Source: an uncultured Alphaproteobacteria bacterium (GTDB lineage: Bacteria; Pseudomonadota; Alphaproteobacteria; CAAHEQ01; UBA3637). From it: a stretch of DNA of 64,000 nucleotides. Position 1 is the first letter of the stretch. Each line of letters opens with the position of its first letter. Below are positions 1 to 10,132 of this stretch, one piece after another. Both the position numbers and the translations under genes were made by a program. The stretch is from assembly GCA_944392125.1 (NCBI GenBank), contig CALXVP010000003.1:56367-120366 (forward strand), given 5' to 3'. Under the pieces are notes generated by a model. That model did not search any database. It was not told where the DNA came from and was given only the letters and a program-made list of their open reading frames with translations.

Positions 1-1365
1 AACATCATACCTGAAAATTATCCCGAAACACTTAATTTACTCATGAGTATGGTTTCCATTCGTCCGCGTTACGGCATGCATCCGCGTCTGGATATTCTCG
101 GACCGATTGAAGCCCGTTTTTCACATCCCGACGTGTGTATTATTGCAGGATTGAACGAAGGCTCTTTTCCGACACAACCTGATACAGGCTCTTGGCTCAG
201 TCGTCAAATGAGAATCGCTGCCGGACTACCCTCTCTTGAAACGGAAATCGGCACGCAAAGTATGGATTTTGCACACTGTTTTTGCGCAAAAGAGGTGTAT
301 TTGACGCGCTCATTAAAAAATGAGGGTTCACAAACCATCCCCTCACGATTTATCTCGCGCTTGGAAGCCGTTTTAAGCGGTGCCGAAATCGCATGGAAAG
401 CAGAAAAACCTTTCATCGCTCGCGCGTTGGATTATCCATCGGCATTTGAAAAAATTGAGCGCCCGGCGCCCGTCCCACCCAAAGAACTACGGCCGAAAAA
501 ACTTTCCGTTACGAATATTGATCGCTTGATGAGAAACCCGTATGGGGTATATGCCCGCCATATTTTAAAACTTTACCCCTTGCCCGAACTTGAAAAGTTT
601 AACGAGGGAAATATGTATGGAATAGCCATACATGCCGCATTGGAAGAGATGGTTAAAAATAATAATTTTAATTTTGATTCCAACAAATTAGTCAGCACAA
701 TGCAAGAAAAACTTAAAGAATTGAACATGAGTGATTCCGCGCTGGCATTATATCGTCCGAGATTGGAAAAAGCGGCTGAATTTATCATGCAAGAACAAAA
801 AGAGCGTGCACCGTTTATTCAAAAATCGTATGTGGAAGTAAAAGGGCAAATCCAATTCCCATTATGCGATGGCACACTGTTTACTTTAACGGCCAAAGCC
901 GATCGCATTGATGTTTTTAACGATCACGCGATTGACATTATTGACTATAAAACAGGCGATCCGCCTGCGTATAAGCACATAGAGTTAGGCTATTCGCCTC
1001 AATTACCGTTGGAGGGCGTCATTGCACATGAAGGCGGATTTGAAGAAGTGCCGACAAAGGGAAATGAATTAACACTTCACTTTTGGCGCATAACCGGCAA
1101 AGACGAAGGCGGTGCCATCAGATCTGCCTTATCAACTAAATCCAAGAAAGCGGAAGAATCCGTGTCGGCCAGCTATGAGATATTGTTAGAGAACAGCTAC
1201 AATGGGCTCAAACGTGTATTAAACGCTTACCAGAACAACGAAATGCCTTACGAGGCCTACCCCGTTCCGAAGTTGGTTGAACAAAAATATGACGATTATG
1301 CGCAACTGGCACGCGTAAAAGAATGGCTGGCAGAAGAAGATGAAGAGGAGGCAACCGAAGCATGA
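1..1365 (+). CDS. addB: AddB, double-strand break repair helicase/nuclease subunit (5' partial)
   Basis: C-terminal part of AddB, the partner of AddA in the RecBCD-like complex that resects double-strand ends for recombination. The frame is open from base 1, so the gene starts before the window; only about 454 residues are visible. Visible features are the helicase-like stretch IAGLNEGSFPTQPDTGSWLS and a C-terminal PD-(D/E)XK nuclease core with IDIIDYKTGDPP followed by a Q-L-P segment (YSPQLPLEG), matching the RecB-family nuclease pattern. The stop overlaps the addA start by four bases (ATGA), as expected for translational coupling. The family call is secure; the N-terminal half cannot be assessed. 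Confidence 0.9.
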   Translation, partial: NIIPENYPETLNLLMSMVSIRPRYGMHPRLDILGPIEARFSHPDVCIIAGLNEGSFPTQPDTGSWLSRQMRIAAGLPSLETEIGTQSMDFAHCFCAKEVYLTRSLKNEGSQTIPSRFISRLEAVLSGAEIAWKAEKPFIARALDYPSAFEKIERPAPVPPKELRPKKLSVTNIDRLMRNPYGVYARHILKLYPLPELEKFNEGNMYGIAIHAALEEMVKNNNFNFDSNKLVSTMQEKLKELNMSDSALALYRPRLEKAAEFIMQEQKERAPFIQKSYVEVKGQIQFPLCDGTLFTLTAKADRIDVFNDHAIDIIDYKTGDPPAYKHIELGYSPQLPLEGVIAHEGGFEEVPTKGNELTLHFWRITGKDEGGAIRSALSTKSKKAEESVSASYEILLENSYNGLKRVLNAYQNNEMPYEAYPVPKLVEQKYDDYAQLARVKEWLAEEDEEEATEA

Positions 1366-4300
1366 TTATTGATGAATCCATTATTCAAAGCCAAAGAACG
1401 GCTGCCAATCCGCTCAATTCCGTTTGGGTTTCGGCATCGGCCGGTTCCGGAAAAACAAAAGTGCTTACAGACAGAGTTTTAAATTTACTGCTTTCGGATA
1501 CAAGGCCCGAAAAAATTTTGTGCTTAACATTCACGAAAGCGGCGGCGGCCGAAATGTCCAACCGAATTACGGATACACTCAAAAAATGGACGATTGCCGA
1601 TGATGAAACACTTGAAAACGCACTAAAAGCATTAACGGGTTATTGTCCGACGCCGGAAATAAAAGTCAAAGCGCGTCAACTGTTCATTGATGTATTGGAA
1701 ACACCCGGCAATATGAAAATCATGAATCTACATGCGTTTTGTCAATCCGTATTGAAACGTTTTCCGATAGAAGCCGGTGTGCCACCTCAATTTGATATTA
1801 TTGATGAAGATCGCTCATCCGTTCTGATGCGTGATGCCTTGAATCAAACATTTTTAAAACCCGAATTTCAAAATGATATTGAAATGCTTTCCGATTATTT
1901 GGGCGAAAAAGATATTAACGAATTGTTTAAACATATTACGTCAAACGAAGTTAAATACAGCGCATTATTCCAACAATACGGCTCATATAACACCATCAAA
2001 AATAAGTTAAAGAAAAAGTATAACTTATCTCAATATCAATCTGAAAATCAACTTATTTGCTCTTATTTCTATCCGTTAAACAACGGTATTTTTTCCGATA
2101 AAGAGATAGAAACGGCTCAAGCATTATTTAGAGAAAAGACAACACTCTTTTTCACCAAAAACGATATAAAAGTGCACCGTGATCATAAAAAAAATCCGGA
2201 AGCATACGATATTCTGGCGCTGGCTCAGCAAAAGAATCTTTTCCATGTGATTGAAACATCCGCTTGTGTCTTGCATTTAATTCAAGAAGTCATCCGGCTT
2301 TATCGTGAGATGAAACACAAACAATCTCTTTTGGATTACGGCGACCTCATTACAAAAACCCGTGAATTGCTTTCACGCGGAACCATGGCGCAATGGGTTA
2401 TGTTTAAAATGGATGAAGGGATTGATCACATTCTGATTGATGAAGCGCAAGATACCAGCCCCGAACAATGGGAAATTATCCGCCTCATCTCGGAAGAATT
2501 TTTTGCGGGACTCGGGCGCGAAACGGATGTTATCCGAACCATTTTTGCCGTCGGAGATAAAAAGCAATCCATTTACAGTTTTCAAGGCGCAGACCCGAAT
2601 GAATTTGAACGGATGCACGCTTATTTTTCAAATCGTGTTCAAACAGCACAAAAAACATTTGAAACCGTGCCGTTAAACGCGTCGTTCCGTTCGGTTTCGG
2701 TTGTATTGGATTTGGTTAATTCTCTATTAGATAACAAAGAAGCGCGAAAAGGTGTTTTATCCGATCATGAGCAAGCCGTTCATACGGCAACCCGCCGTGG
2801 TGAAGGCGGATTGGTGGAAATATGGCCACTTGTCAGTGTTGAAAAAACGGATACAAGTGAAAGTTGGAAAATTCCCGAGCGTCAAAAAAGCGAAAGTGCC
2901 ATCGTTATCTTGGCGCATCAAATTGCCGACAGAATTAAAGCAATGATTGAAAATCACGAAATTTTGGAATCGGCCAATCGCCCGATTGAGCCGAAAGACA
3001 TTATGATTCTTGTCAGTAAAAGAACAAGTATTGTTTCCGAACTCGTGCGCGCGCTTAAAGAAAGAAAAATCCCCGTCGCAGGCATTGATCGGCTTAATTT
3101 AACGGCCCATATTGCCATTCAAGATTTACTCGGCGTTGCCGAATTTGCATTACTTCCCGAAGACGATTTAACATTGGCAACGATTTTAAAATCGCCGTTA
3201 TTCAAGATTAACGAAAATCAGTTGATGAAACTTTGCGTTCATCGCGGACAAAAAACATTGTGGGAATACGTGCAAGAAACCGAGCCGAATTTAAGCGAAC
3301 ACCTCAAACACATTCTTAATCAAGCGGATAAAATGCCCGTTTATGAATTTTTTGCGTATTTACTGGGTCCGCTTGATGGCAGAAAGCATTTCATCAGCCG
3401 ATTGGGAACGGAAGTCAATGAAGCGCTGGACGAATTCTTGAATTTATGTTTACAATTTGAAGAAAGCGAAACCCCCTCTTTGCAAGGTTTCCTAACATGG
3501 TTTAAAAACCGCGAAAACATTATTAAGCGCGATTTGGATCAAAGCGATTTGAATACCGTGAAAATTATGACGGTGCACGGGTCAAAAGGATTACAGGGAA
3601 ATATTGTTTTTCTGCCTGATGCCCAGCGCCTCCCGACAACGGAAAAAAGATTTTTCTGGGATGAAGATTTGCCACTTTGGATCGCACGCACAAAACTCAA
3701 AACACCCGATTTGGGAACATTGTTTGAACAAGCCCAAGAGGCAACCGAAGAAGAATATCATCGGTTGCTTTATGTGGCACTGACTCGGGCGCGCGATAGG
3801 TTATATATTTGTGGCTGGACAAAACCGAAAAAGCCGGAATCGGGAGCAAAGAAAAAGCCCTCTTCCCGCAAGAAAGAATCGGCAGAAGAAGCCCCGAAAA
3901 TTACAAATTGGTATGATTTAATTACGCAATCTCTTCCCGAATACGTGGTGCAAAAATCGGACGGGATTATTCAGATGACGTGTCCGCAATCAAACGTGCT
4001 AGAACCGAATAAATCGGAAGAGACGACACAAATTGCACCGATGCCCCTACCCGCTTTTGTGCAACAACCTGCACCCACCGAAACACCGTTGTCCAAACCC
4101 CTCATGCCCTCTCGTTTGGCAGAGAATGAGGCTCCCGAAGAATCTGTTGTCGGTATCGGAACGGAACAGGCGTTAAAACGCGGGTCTTTCATCCACAAAC
4201 TTTTGCAGTATTTGCCCGAAATTCCGCCCGAAAAGCGGTATGAAACGGCGTTACGGTTGAAACCGAATGATATTGAGATTCCCAACAACTTGTTGAAACT

Positions 4301-4658
4301 CTTTGAAGATGAGCAATTTCAAATTTTATTCGGAAAAAATTCGCATGCCGAAACGCCGATTGTCGGGATTGTGGGCGGACGCGCCTTTTCGGGACAAATT
4401 GACCGCTTGATTGTTTGGGATAATGAAGTCTGGATTGTTGACTATAAAACAAATCGTTTTGTGCCAAAAATACCGCAAGAAGTATCTAAATCGTATAAAA
4501 TCCAACTTTTTGCATATCGGGAGTTGATAAAAAAAATTTTTGCTGGTAAGATGGTACGAACATTTTTGTTATGGACTGAAAATCTTTCCCTGATGGAAAT
4601 GACTGCTGAAACAGATAAATTAACACTCGCCGATATTGAATTAAAGGACAAAAAATGA
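1362..4658 (+). CDS. addA: AddA, UvrD/Rep-type helicase-nuclease
   Basis: Subunit of the AddAB helicase-nuclease that unwinds and degrades DNA ends until a regulatory site is met, then loads recombinase. The 1098-residue protein has Walker A SASAGSGKT (residues 24-32), Walker B DEAQDTSPEQ (D360), later helicase motifs including VKIMTVHGSKGLQ and LLYVALTRARDRLYI, and a C-terminal nuclease core with GQIDRLIVWDNEVWIVDYKT. A lysine-rich linker (PKKPESGAKKKPSSRKK) lies before the nuclease domain. Length fits alphaproteobacterial AddA. It overlaps addB upstream and a lipoprotein gene downstream, each by ATGA, so the three are probably co-translated. Confidence 0.95.
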   Translation: MIIDESIIQSQRTAANPLNSVWVSASAGSGKTKVLTDRVLNLLLSDTRPEKILCLTFTKAAAAEMSNRITDTLKKWTIADDETLENALKALTGYCPTPEIKVKARQLFIDVLETPGNMKIMNLHAFCQSVLKRFPIEAGVPPQFDIIDEDRSSVLMRDALNQTFLKPEFQNDIEMLSDYLGEKDINELFKHITSNEVKYSALFQQYGSYNTIKNKLKKKYNLSQYQSENQLICSYFYPLNNGIFSDKEIETAQALFREKTTLFFTKNDIKVHRDHKKNPEAYDILALAQQKNLFHVIETSACVLHLIQEVIRLYREMKHKQSLLDYGDLITKTRELLSRGTMAQWVMFKMDEGIDHILIDEAQDTSPEQWEIIRLISEEFFAGLGRETDVIRTIFAVGDKKQSIYSFQGADPNEFERMHAYFSNRVQTAQKTFETVPLNASFRSVSVVLDLVNSLLDNKEARKGVLSDHEQAVHTATRRGEGGLVEIWPLVSVEKTDTSESWKIPERQKSESAIVILAHQIADRIKAMIENHEILESANRPIEPKDIMILVSKRTSIVSELVRALKERKIPVAGIDRLNLTAHIAIQDLLGVAEFALLPEDDLTLATILKSPLFKINENQLMKLCVHRGQKTLWEYVQETEPNLSEHLKHILNQADKMPVYEFFAYLLGPLDGRKHFISRLGTEVNEALDEFLNLCLQFEESETPSLQGFLTWFKNRENIIKRDLDQSDLNTVKIMTVHGSKGLQGNIVFLPDAQRLPTTEKRFFWDEDLPLWIARTKLKTPDLGTLFEQAQEATEEEYHRLLYVALTRARDRLYICGWTKPKKPESGAKKKPSSRKKESAEEAPKITNWYDLITQSLPEYVVQKSDGIIQMTCPQSNVLEPNKSEETTQIAPMPLPAFVQQPAPTETPLSKPLMPSRLAENEAPEESVVGIGTEQALKRGSFIHKLLQYLPEIPPEKRYETALRLKPNDIEIPNNLLKLFEDEQFQILFGKNSHAETPIVGIVGGRAFSGQIDRLIVWDNEVWIVDYKTNRFVPKIPQEVSKSYKIQLFAYRELIKKIFAGKMVRTFLLWTENLSLMEMTAETDKLTLADIELKDKK

Positions 4659-5389
4659 AAAAATTATTAACTGTTGCTCTTACCCTTTTACTTTCTGCCT
4701 GTTCAAGTATGCCCGGCACGCCCGACGGATTTCGGGAACGCGATGTGCAAACCGAACACTTTTCAATTCCCGTTTGGGAAAGCGTAGAATTACGGCAAGG
4801 GAAAACAATTCGTTTCTATATTGAGGGTAACGGCAACCCGACCCCCGATACACCGATGGCGCTGAAACTGGCTGCAAAAGATCCGTATATCAATGTGGTT
4901 GTTTTATCGCGTCCGTGTCAATACAGCAAAAATCAATTATGCAATAATCCCGAGATTTGGACTCGTCAACAATACAGTCCCGAAATTCTGCGCGAAATGG
5001 AAGAAATCGTTGTGTATTACATTCAAAAATACAAAGCGCCGGATGTGGAATTTGTTGCTTACGATGGCGGAGCACCCGTTGCTTTTAATTTAGCCTTGCA
5101 GTTAGGGCGCGTCAACAAAATCACAACCATCGCCGGCATTTTGGATATTGATGCTTATGCCACGCAAAACGGTTTACCCGCTTTTGTTAATGCCAAAAAT
5201 CCCATGGATTCCGTTACGCAACTCAGCCAAATTCCGCAGATACACTTTGTCGGCGGAAAAGATCGGCAAACAACGCCGGCTATGGCAGAGCGGTTTGTTT
5301 CAAAACTCCCCAACCCGCGCATGGCACTTGTGCGTGTTGCGCCCGATATGGGGCACGATGGCTGGGATAAAATTGATTTAGATTATTAA
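4655..5389 (+). CDS. Putative lipoprotein with alpha/beta-hydrolase-like fold, nucleophile serine replaced
   Basis: A 244-residue protein with a lipoprotein signal (LLLSACSS, lipobox cysteine at residue 16), so probably attached to a membrane facing the periplasm. The rest reads like an alpha/beta hydrolase: a nucleophile-elbow-like VAYDGGAPVAF after a beta strand, a possible acid loop (GGKDRQTTP) and a terminal histidine in APDMGHDGW. The elbow carries Asp137 where serine hydrolases have Ser, so ordinary serine esterase chemistry is not expected; Asp nucleophiles occur in dehalogenase-like members, but that is only an analogy. Its start overlaps the addA stop by four bases. Substrate unknown. 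Confidence 0.65.
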   Translation: MKKLLTVALTLLLSACSSMPGTPDGFRERDVQTEHFSIPVWESVELRQGKTIRFYIEGNGNPTPDTPMALKLAAKDPYINVVVLSRPCQYSKNQLCNNPEIWTRQQYSPEILREMEEIVVYYIQKYKAPDVEFVAYDGGAPVAFNLALQLGRVNKITTIAGILDIDAYATQNGLPAFVNAKNPMDSVTQLSQIPQIHFVGGKDRQTTPAMAERFVSKLPNPRMALVRVAPDMGHDGWDKIDLDY

Positions 5390-5410
5390 ACTGTTTTTTT
5401 CTCCCAAAAC

Positions 5411-5445
5411 AAAAGCCGATGTTTACTGCATCGGCTTTTATATTG
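5411..5445. terminator. Bidirectional rho-independent terminator
   Basis: Stem AAAAGCCGATG (5411-5421) with CATCGGCTTTT (5429-5439) around a 7-base loop, lying between the convergent lipoprotein gene and sufT. On the minus strand the stem is followed by a T-rich tail (TTTTGTTTT), so it can end the suf operon as well as the addBA operon. Confidence 0.8.
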
Positions 5446-5491
5446 ATTCTTAAATCAACTGATTTGGTATTATTTACCAAATAGTCGGCAA

Positions 5492-5962
5492 CTAAAATCC
5501 CATCATCAATTTAACTTCATCCGAAAGGCGATCAATTGTCCAAGGCGGGTCAAATACCAACTCAACCGTAACGACTCCTACTCCTTGAACGGAAGCAACG
5601 GCATTGGCTACCATTGCCGGCATATCTCCCGCAATCGGACACGTCGGAGAAGTCAATGTCATAACAATTTTAACATCTCCGTTTTCTGCCCGAATAATAT
5701 CATAAACTAATCCCAGTTCATAAATATCCAACATTAACTCGGGATCTTGCACGGCTTTCAGCGCCCCCACGATTTCTTCTTTGCTTGCCTTTTGAACACC
5801 AGAGTCCAGGGGCGTTCCCGCTGTTGCCCGATAAGTCTCAGCCGGCAAATCAAGCTCTACATGTGCTGTCAAATCTTTGTCGGCCTCACTGATGGAGGTT
5901 GATGATTGTGTTTGAATTTCCGAATTATCAGTATTGGTATGTATTTCTTTTTCGTCGGTCAT
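5492..5962 (-). CDS. sufT: SufT-like MIP18/DUF59 family iron-sulfur assembly protein
   Basis: Last gene of the suf operon. The 156-residue protein has a low-complexity, Thr/Ser/Glu-rich N-terminus (about 55 residues) and a C-terminal MIP18-family domain: VQDPELMLDIYELGLVYDI, then MTLTSPTCPIAGDMP with the family's conserved cysteine, and VFDPPWTIDRLSDEVK. MIP18 proteins act in maturation of Fe-S clusters and SufT is typically encoded with SufBCDS, as here. It starts 12 bases after sufS ends, in the same direction. The variable N-terminal extension is unexplained. Confidence 0.88.
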   Translation of the reverse strand: MTDEKEIHTNTDNSEIQTQSSTSISEADKDLTAHVELDLPAETYRATAGTPLDSGVQKASKEEIVGALKAVQDPELMLDIYELGLVYDIIRAENGDVKIVMTLTSPTCPIAGDMPAMVANAVASVQGVGVVTVELVFDPPWTIDRLSDEVKLMMGF

Positions 5963-5974
5963 TCCTTTTTCCCT

Positions 5975-7165
5975 CTATTGAAATAAACGAATTGCCTTAT
6001 TCAATCCTTCAATCAAAGCATCAATATCGGATTTATCGTTATACACGCCCAACGAAACCCGTATGGATACCGTTTGATGAAAACACGCGTGAATCGGCAT
6101 GGCACAGTGATGCCCTACACGCACACAAATATGCTGTTTCCCAAGCGCAAACGCAATATCCGACGGATGTATTCCTTTGATAACAAAGGAAACAATACCG
6201 TTCTTAATGGCAGAATTACCCAATATCTCTATACCCGAAAGCGTTGCCAATCGTTCCGTTAAGTAACGCGTTAAATCAGCCTCATTTTGTTCAATTTGTT
6301 CCATACCGATATTGTTTAAATAATCAATGGCATAGCCAAGCCCCACCGCTTCGGCAAACGGCGGTGTGCCGGCCTCAAATTTATTGGGCAAATCCGCAAA
6401 CGTTGTCTTTTCTGCACTGACTTCCTTTATCATATCTCCACCGAATTGATACGGTGGCAAGTCTTCCAAGGCCTCCTTTTTCCCATACAAAACGCCAATA
6501 CCCGTCGGCCCGTATAACTTATGCCCCGAAAATGCGAAATAATCGCAATCCATTTCTGCCACATTCACAGGCATATGGGCTACGCTTTGCGCCCCGTCAA
6601 CCAAAATGCGCGCTCCTTTTTCATGCGCGGTCTTTACAAGTTCTTTAATCGGATTGACAACCCCCAATACGTTTGATAAATGCGCAACAGCCACGATTTT
6701 TGTTTTTTCCGTCAGTTTGGCGCGATAATCTGCCATATCAATTTCGCCGGAAGGCAAGACACGAAATGTTTTAAACGTTGCCCCGCTACGCACACAGGCC
6801 TGTTGCCATGGCACAAAATTCGCGTGATGTTCCTCTTCGGAAACGAGCACTTCATCTCCCTCTTTCAGTAAAAACGTATATCCGCTTGCAACCAAATTGA
6901 TACTTTCGGTTGCTCCCTTCGTAAAAATAACTTGCTTCTTATCGGCGTGAATAAAATCAGCCACTTTCCGACGGGCATTTTCATAGGCAATCGTCGCTTC
7001 GTTTGCCAAATCACAACTGCCACGGTGCACGTTGGCATACATCGTCGCATAAAAACGCATCAATCCGTCAATCACAACCGATGGCTTTTGTGTTGACGCG
7101 GCAGAATCCAAAAACACAACGTTTTGACTCTTAAAAATCGGAAAATCTTCTTTATCGTTTTTCAT
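5975..7165 (-). CDS. sufS: SufS cysteine desulfurase
   Basis: PLP-dependent class V aminotransferase-fold enzyme that takes sulfur from cysteine as a persulfide for Fe-S cluster assembly by the SUF complex. At 396 residues it has normal length. Visible are the PLP lysine in FSGHKLYGPTGIGVLYGK, the substrate/PLP region EEHHANFVPWQ, and the active-site cysteine in RVGHHCAMPIH, typical of the SufS type (short cysteine loop). It lies between sufD and sufT in a single minus-strand operon. No sufE or sufU gene is adjacent, so its sulfur-transfer partner must be elsewhere or absent. Confidence 0.95.
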   Translation of the reverse strand: MKNDKEDFPIFKSQNVVFLDSAASTQKPSVVIDGLMRFYATMYANVHRGSCDLANEATIAYENARRKVADFIHADKKQVIFTKGATESINLVASGYTFLLKEGDEVLVSEEEHHANFVPWQQACVRSGATFKTFRVLPSGEIDMADYRAKLTEKTKIVAVAHLSNVLGVVNPIKELVKTAHEKGARILVDGAQSVAHMPVNVAEMDCDYFAFSGHKLYGPTGIGVLYGKKEALEDLPPYQFGGDMIKEVSAEKTTFADLPNKFEAGTPPFAEAVGLGYAIDYLNNIGMEQIEQNEADLTRYLTERLATLSGIEILGNSAIKNGIVSFVIKGIHPSDIAFALGKQHICVRVGHHCAMPIHACFHQTVSIRVSLGVYNDKSDIDALIEGLNKAIRLFQ

Positions 7166-7210
7166 TTTTCACCTTGATGACTTTTACACCCTTTTTCTAT
7201 GGATTTGATG

Positions 7211-7834
7211 TTAGCGAATATATGTATCTAACCATTCCCGAACCGAATTTAGTGCACTTTCGGGCAACTCATCGCAAACAAATGCTTCCAGCAACATTCT
7301 TTTTGCAACCTGTTCGCTAATTCCGCGTGCCGTCAAATAAAATACTTGTTGATTTTCTAACGGGCCCACGGCCGAACCGTGCGAACATTGAACATCATCG
7401 GCATAAATTTCCAATTCGGGAATAGCCTCAACGCGTGCTTTGTCGGACAAAACAAATGCTCTGTGATTTTGCTCCCCGACGCATCTTTGTGAATCGCGTG
7501 GCATACGAATAATACCGTTAAATTGCGCGCGTGCTTCATCGGTTAAAATACCTTTAATCGTTTGCTTTGATGTTGTTTCCGGCACGGCATGATTGATATC
7601 AATTTTAATGCGACAATTTTCTTTTTCGGCAACTAAATATACGGTTTTAATATCGCAGGAAGTTCCTTTATCCAATAAATTAACTTTTAAATTTAACTCA
7701 TTGTTAAAGATTAAAAAAAGCAATTCTAAACTTTCGCCGTTTTGAACATTTTTTTCTGCCGAAAAATCCGATAAATCCCTTTGTTCATACACGCCGTTTC
7801 GTTTGCAAAAACAGATATTATTTAAATTCTTCAT
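7211..7834 (-). CDS. sufD: SufD-like protein, short form (207 residues)
   Basis: Component of the SufBCD scaffold. The SufD-type C-terminal region is clear: DDVQCSHGSAVGPLENQQVF (conserved Cys-Ser-His) followed by LTARGISEQVAKRMLLEAFV. The protein is about half the usual ~400 residues, and sufC lies immediately upstream with a 17-base overlap, so there is no room for the missing N-terminal half. The chosen start (7834, MKNLNNICF) is preferred over a Met at 7897, which would need a 63-base larger overlap with sufC and adds residues out of keeping with SufD. Retention of the beta-helix C-terminus and SufC-contact helices suggests a functional minimal SufD rather than a pseudogene. Confidence 0.8.
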   Translation of the reverse strand: MKNLNNICFCKRNGVYEQRDLSDFSAEKNVQNGESLELLFLIFNNELNLKVNLLDKGTSCDIKTVYLVAEKENCRIKIDINHAVPETTSKQTIKGILTDEARAQFNGIIRMPRDSQRCVGEQNHRAFVLSDKARVEAIPELEIYADDVQCSHGSAVGPLENQQVFYLTARGISEQVAKRMLLEAFVCDELPESALNSVREWLDTYIR

Positions 7835-8561
7835 AGCCCCGTTCTTCCAGTTGCTCGGCAAGTGTTTTATCGCCCGAACGAACAATTTTACCATCAATCA
7901 TAATATGAATGTAATCCGGAACAACATATTCCAATAATCGTTGAAAATGCGTAATCATTAAAAAGGAACGATGCGGTTCACGCAATACGTTTATCCCATC
8001 ACCCACGGTTTTGAGCGCATCTATATCCAATCCGGAATCCATCTCGTCCAAAATGCAAAAATCGGGTTCCAAAAACGCCATTTGAAACGTTTCCATACGC
8101 TTCTTTTCACCACCCGAAAAGCCGACATTCACGGCGCGTTTTAACATTTCGTCCGTCACACCCAAAGCCTGCGCTCTTGTTTTTAGCCGTTTCATAAATT
8201 GGACGGCATCCAACGGCTTTTCTCCCAAAAATTTTTTCTTGGCATTCAGCGCCGTTTTTAAGAACAATGCGGTGCCGACACCCGGCAACTCCGTCGGCGT
8301 TTGAAAAGCCAAAAACACACCCGTGTTGGCCCGTTCATCCGGCGTCATCGCAAGTAAATCTTTGCCCTTGAAGAAAATACTGCCCGATGTAACGTGATAG
8401 GCCGGATGTCCGGCAATAACGTTTGATAATGTGCTTTTCCCGGAGCCGTTCGGGCCCATAATTACATGCACCTCACCGGCATTCACGGTTAAGTCAACGC
8501 CCTTTAAAATTTCTTTTTCTCCGACACTTGCGTGCAATCCCTTAATTTCTAAAAATGACAT
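7818..8561 (-). CDS. sufC: SufC, Fe-S assembly ATPase
   Basis: ABC-type ATPase that drives conformational change of SufBCD during cluster assembly in the cytosol. The 247-residue protein has Walker A GPNGSGKSTL, the Q-loop AFQTPTELPG, ABC signature FSGGEKKRMETFQ, Walker B CILDEMDSGLD (with the extra acidic residue characteristic of SufC) and the H-loop MITHFQRLL. The start at 8561 is preceded by an AAGAAGG-type ribosome site. It follows sufB by about 100 bases and overlaps sufD, consistent with one suf transcript. Confidence 0.96.
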   Translation of the reverse strand: MSFLEIKGLHASVGEKEILKGVDLTVNAGEVHVIMGPNGSGKSTLSNVIAGHPAYHVTSGSIFFKGKDLLAMTPDERANTGVFLAFQTPTELPGVGTALFLKTALNAKKKFLGEKPLDAVQFMKRLKTRAQALGVTDEMLKRAVNVGFSGGEKKRMETFQMAFLEPDFCILDEMDSGLDIDALKTVGDGINVLREPHRSFLMITHFQRLLEYVVPDYIHIMIDGKIVRSGDKTLAEQLEERGYEEFK

Positions 8562-8666
8562 TTTTTAACCTTCTTTTCTTCCTGTTATCCTTATGTATTC
8601 ATTTATTCATTCATCTTTATTATAACCGAATACGCACCATTCATTCAACTTTGTTTTCGGCAAACC

Positions 8667-10109
8667 TCATCCGATGCTTCCCTCTAACTGTATCCCGATT
8701 AACCGTTGCGCTTCAATGGCAAATTCCATCGGCAGTTTTTGCATCACTTCTCGGCAAAATCCGTTCACGATTAACCCGACGGCCTCTTCTTGATTCAATC
8801 CGCGCGCCTCGGCATAAAATAATTGCTCTTCCGATATTTTGGAAGTTGTCGCCTCATGTTCAATCACACCGCTTGTGTTTGCACATTTCATCACGGGTAT
8901 CGTATGCGCACCGCATTTATCCCCAATCAACAAACTATCGCATTTTGACACATTTTTGGCGTTTGTGGCGGATGGCGCTATTTGAACGAGCCCGCGATAC
9001 GTGTTATTTGAATAACCCGCCGAAATACCTTTTGAAATGATGGTTGAAGAAGTATTTTTCCCGATGTGAATCATTTTGGTCCCCGTGTCGGCTTGTTGAT
9101 AATTATTCGTCAAAGCAACGGAATAAAATTCCCCGACGGAATTATCCCCTTTTAAGATACAACTCGGATACTTCCATGTAATCGCCGAACCGGTTTCAAC
9201 CTGAGTCCATGATAACTTGGCATTCCGATGGCATAAGCCACGCTTTGTGACCAAATTATAAATACCGCCTTTTCCGTCTTTATCACCCGGATACCAATTT
9301 TGAACGGTGGAATACTTCACTTCCGCATCATCATGAACAATAATTTCCACAATGGCGGCATGTAATTGATTTTCATCGCGTTGCGGTGCCGTGCACCCCT
9401 CCAAATAGCTGACATACGATTCTTCATCAGCAATAATCAGCGTTCGTTCAAACTGCCCCGAATTGCGGGCATTTATCCGAAAATAACTGGATAATTCTAC
9501 GGGACAACGCACCCCCTTCGGAATATAAACAAACGACCCGTCCGAAAAAACAGCACTGTTTAACGCCGCAAAGAAGTTATCCGTCGGGGGCACTACCGAA
9601 CCCAAATACTTCTGCACCAATTCGGGATAATCGCGCACGGCTTCCGAGATGGAACAAAAAATAATACCTTTTTCTTTCAAATGCGCCTTATATGTTGTTG
9701 CAACCGATACGCTATCAAAAATCGCATCCACGGCTACACCTGCCAACGCTTCTTGTTCTTTCAGCGGAATGCCGAGTTTTTCATACGTCTTTAAAATTTC
9801 GGGATCCACCTCATCCAAACTTTTCGGTGTTTCATTCTTCTTCGGCGCCGCATAATAATAAAGACTCTGATAATCAATCGGCTGATAAGATAATTTACCC
9901 CAATGCGGTTCTTTGAGCGTCAGCCAGTGTTTATATGCCTTCAAACGAAATGCCAACAACCACTCGGGTTCGTTTTTTTTAGCCGATATAAACCGAATAA
10001 TATCCTCGGATAACCCTTTCGGAGCCATATCCGATTCGATTTTTGTCTCAAAGCCGTATTTATACGGTTCTTCAACAAAATCAGAAAGTTTTTCTTTTTC
10101 AGTTTTCAT
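8667..10109 (-). CDS. sufB: SufB, Fe-S cluster assembly scaffold
   Basis: Scaffold subunit of SufBCD on which Fe-S clusters are built. The 480-residue protein shows SufB hallmarks: [74 protein letters not shown] and [21 protein letters not shown] place the start at 10109 ([10 protein letters not shown]), preceded by AAAGAGGAAAAA; a Met 14 codons upstream at 10151 falls between the likely -35 and -10 boxes of the operon promoter and so cannot be translated from it. First gene of the suf operon. No iscR/sufR regulator is visible next to it. Confidence 0.95.
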   Translation of the reverse strand: MKTEKEKLSDFVEEPYKYGFETKIESDMAPKGLSEDIIRFISAKKNEPEWLLAFRLKAYKHWLTLKEPHWGKLSYQPIDYQSLYYYAAPKKNETPKSLDEVDPEILKTYEKLGIPLKEQEALAGVAVDAIFDSVSVATTYKAHLKEKGIIFCSISEAVRDYPELVQKYLGSVVPPTDNFFAALNSAVFSDGSFVYIPKGVRCPVELSSYFRINARNSGQFERTLIIADEESYVSYLEGCTAPQRDENQLHAAIVEIIVHDDAEVKYSTVQNWYPGDKDGKGGIYNLVTKRGLCHRNAKLSWTQVETGSAITWKYPSCILKGDNSVGEFYSVALTNNYQQADTGTKMIHIGKNTSSTIISKGISAGYSNNTYRGLVQIAPSATNAKNVSKCDSLLIGDKCGAHTIPVMKCANTSGVIEHEATTSKISEEQLFYAEARGLNQEEAVGLIVNGFCREVMQKLPMEFAIEAQRLIGIQLEGSIG

Positions 10110-10132
10110 TTTTTCCTCTTTTTCGAAAATAT

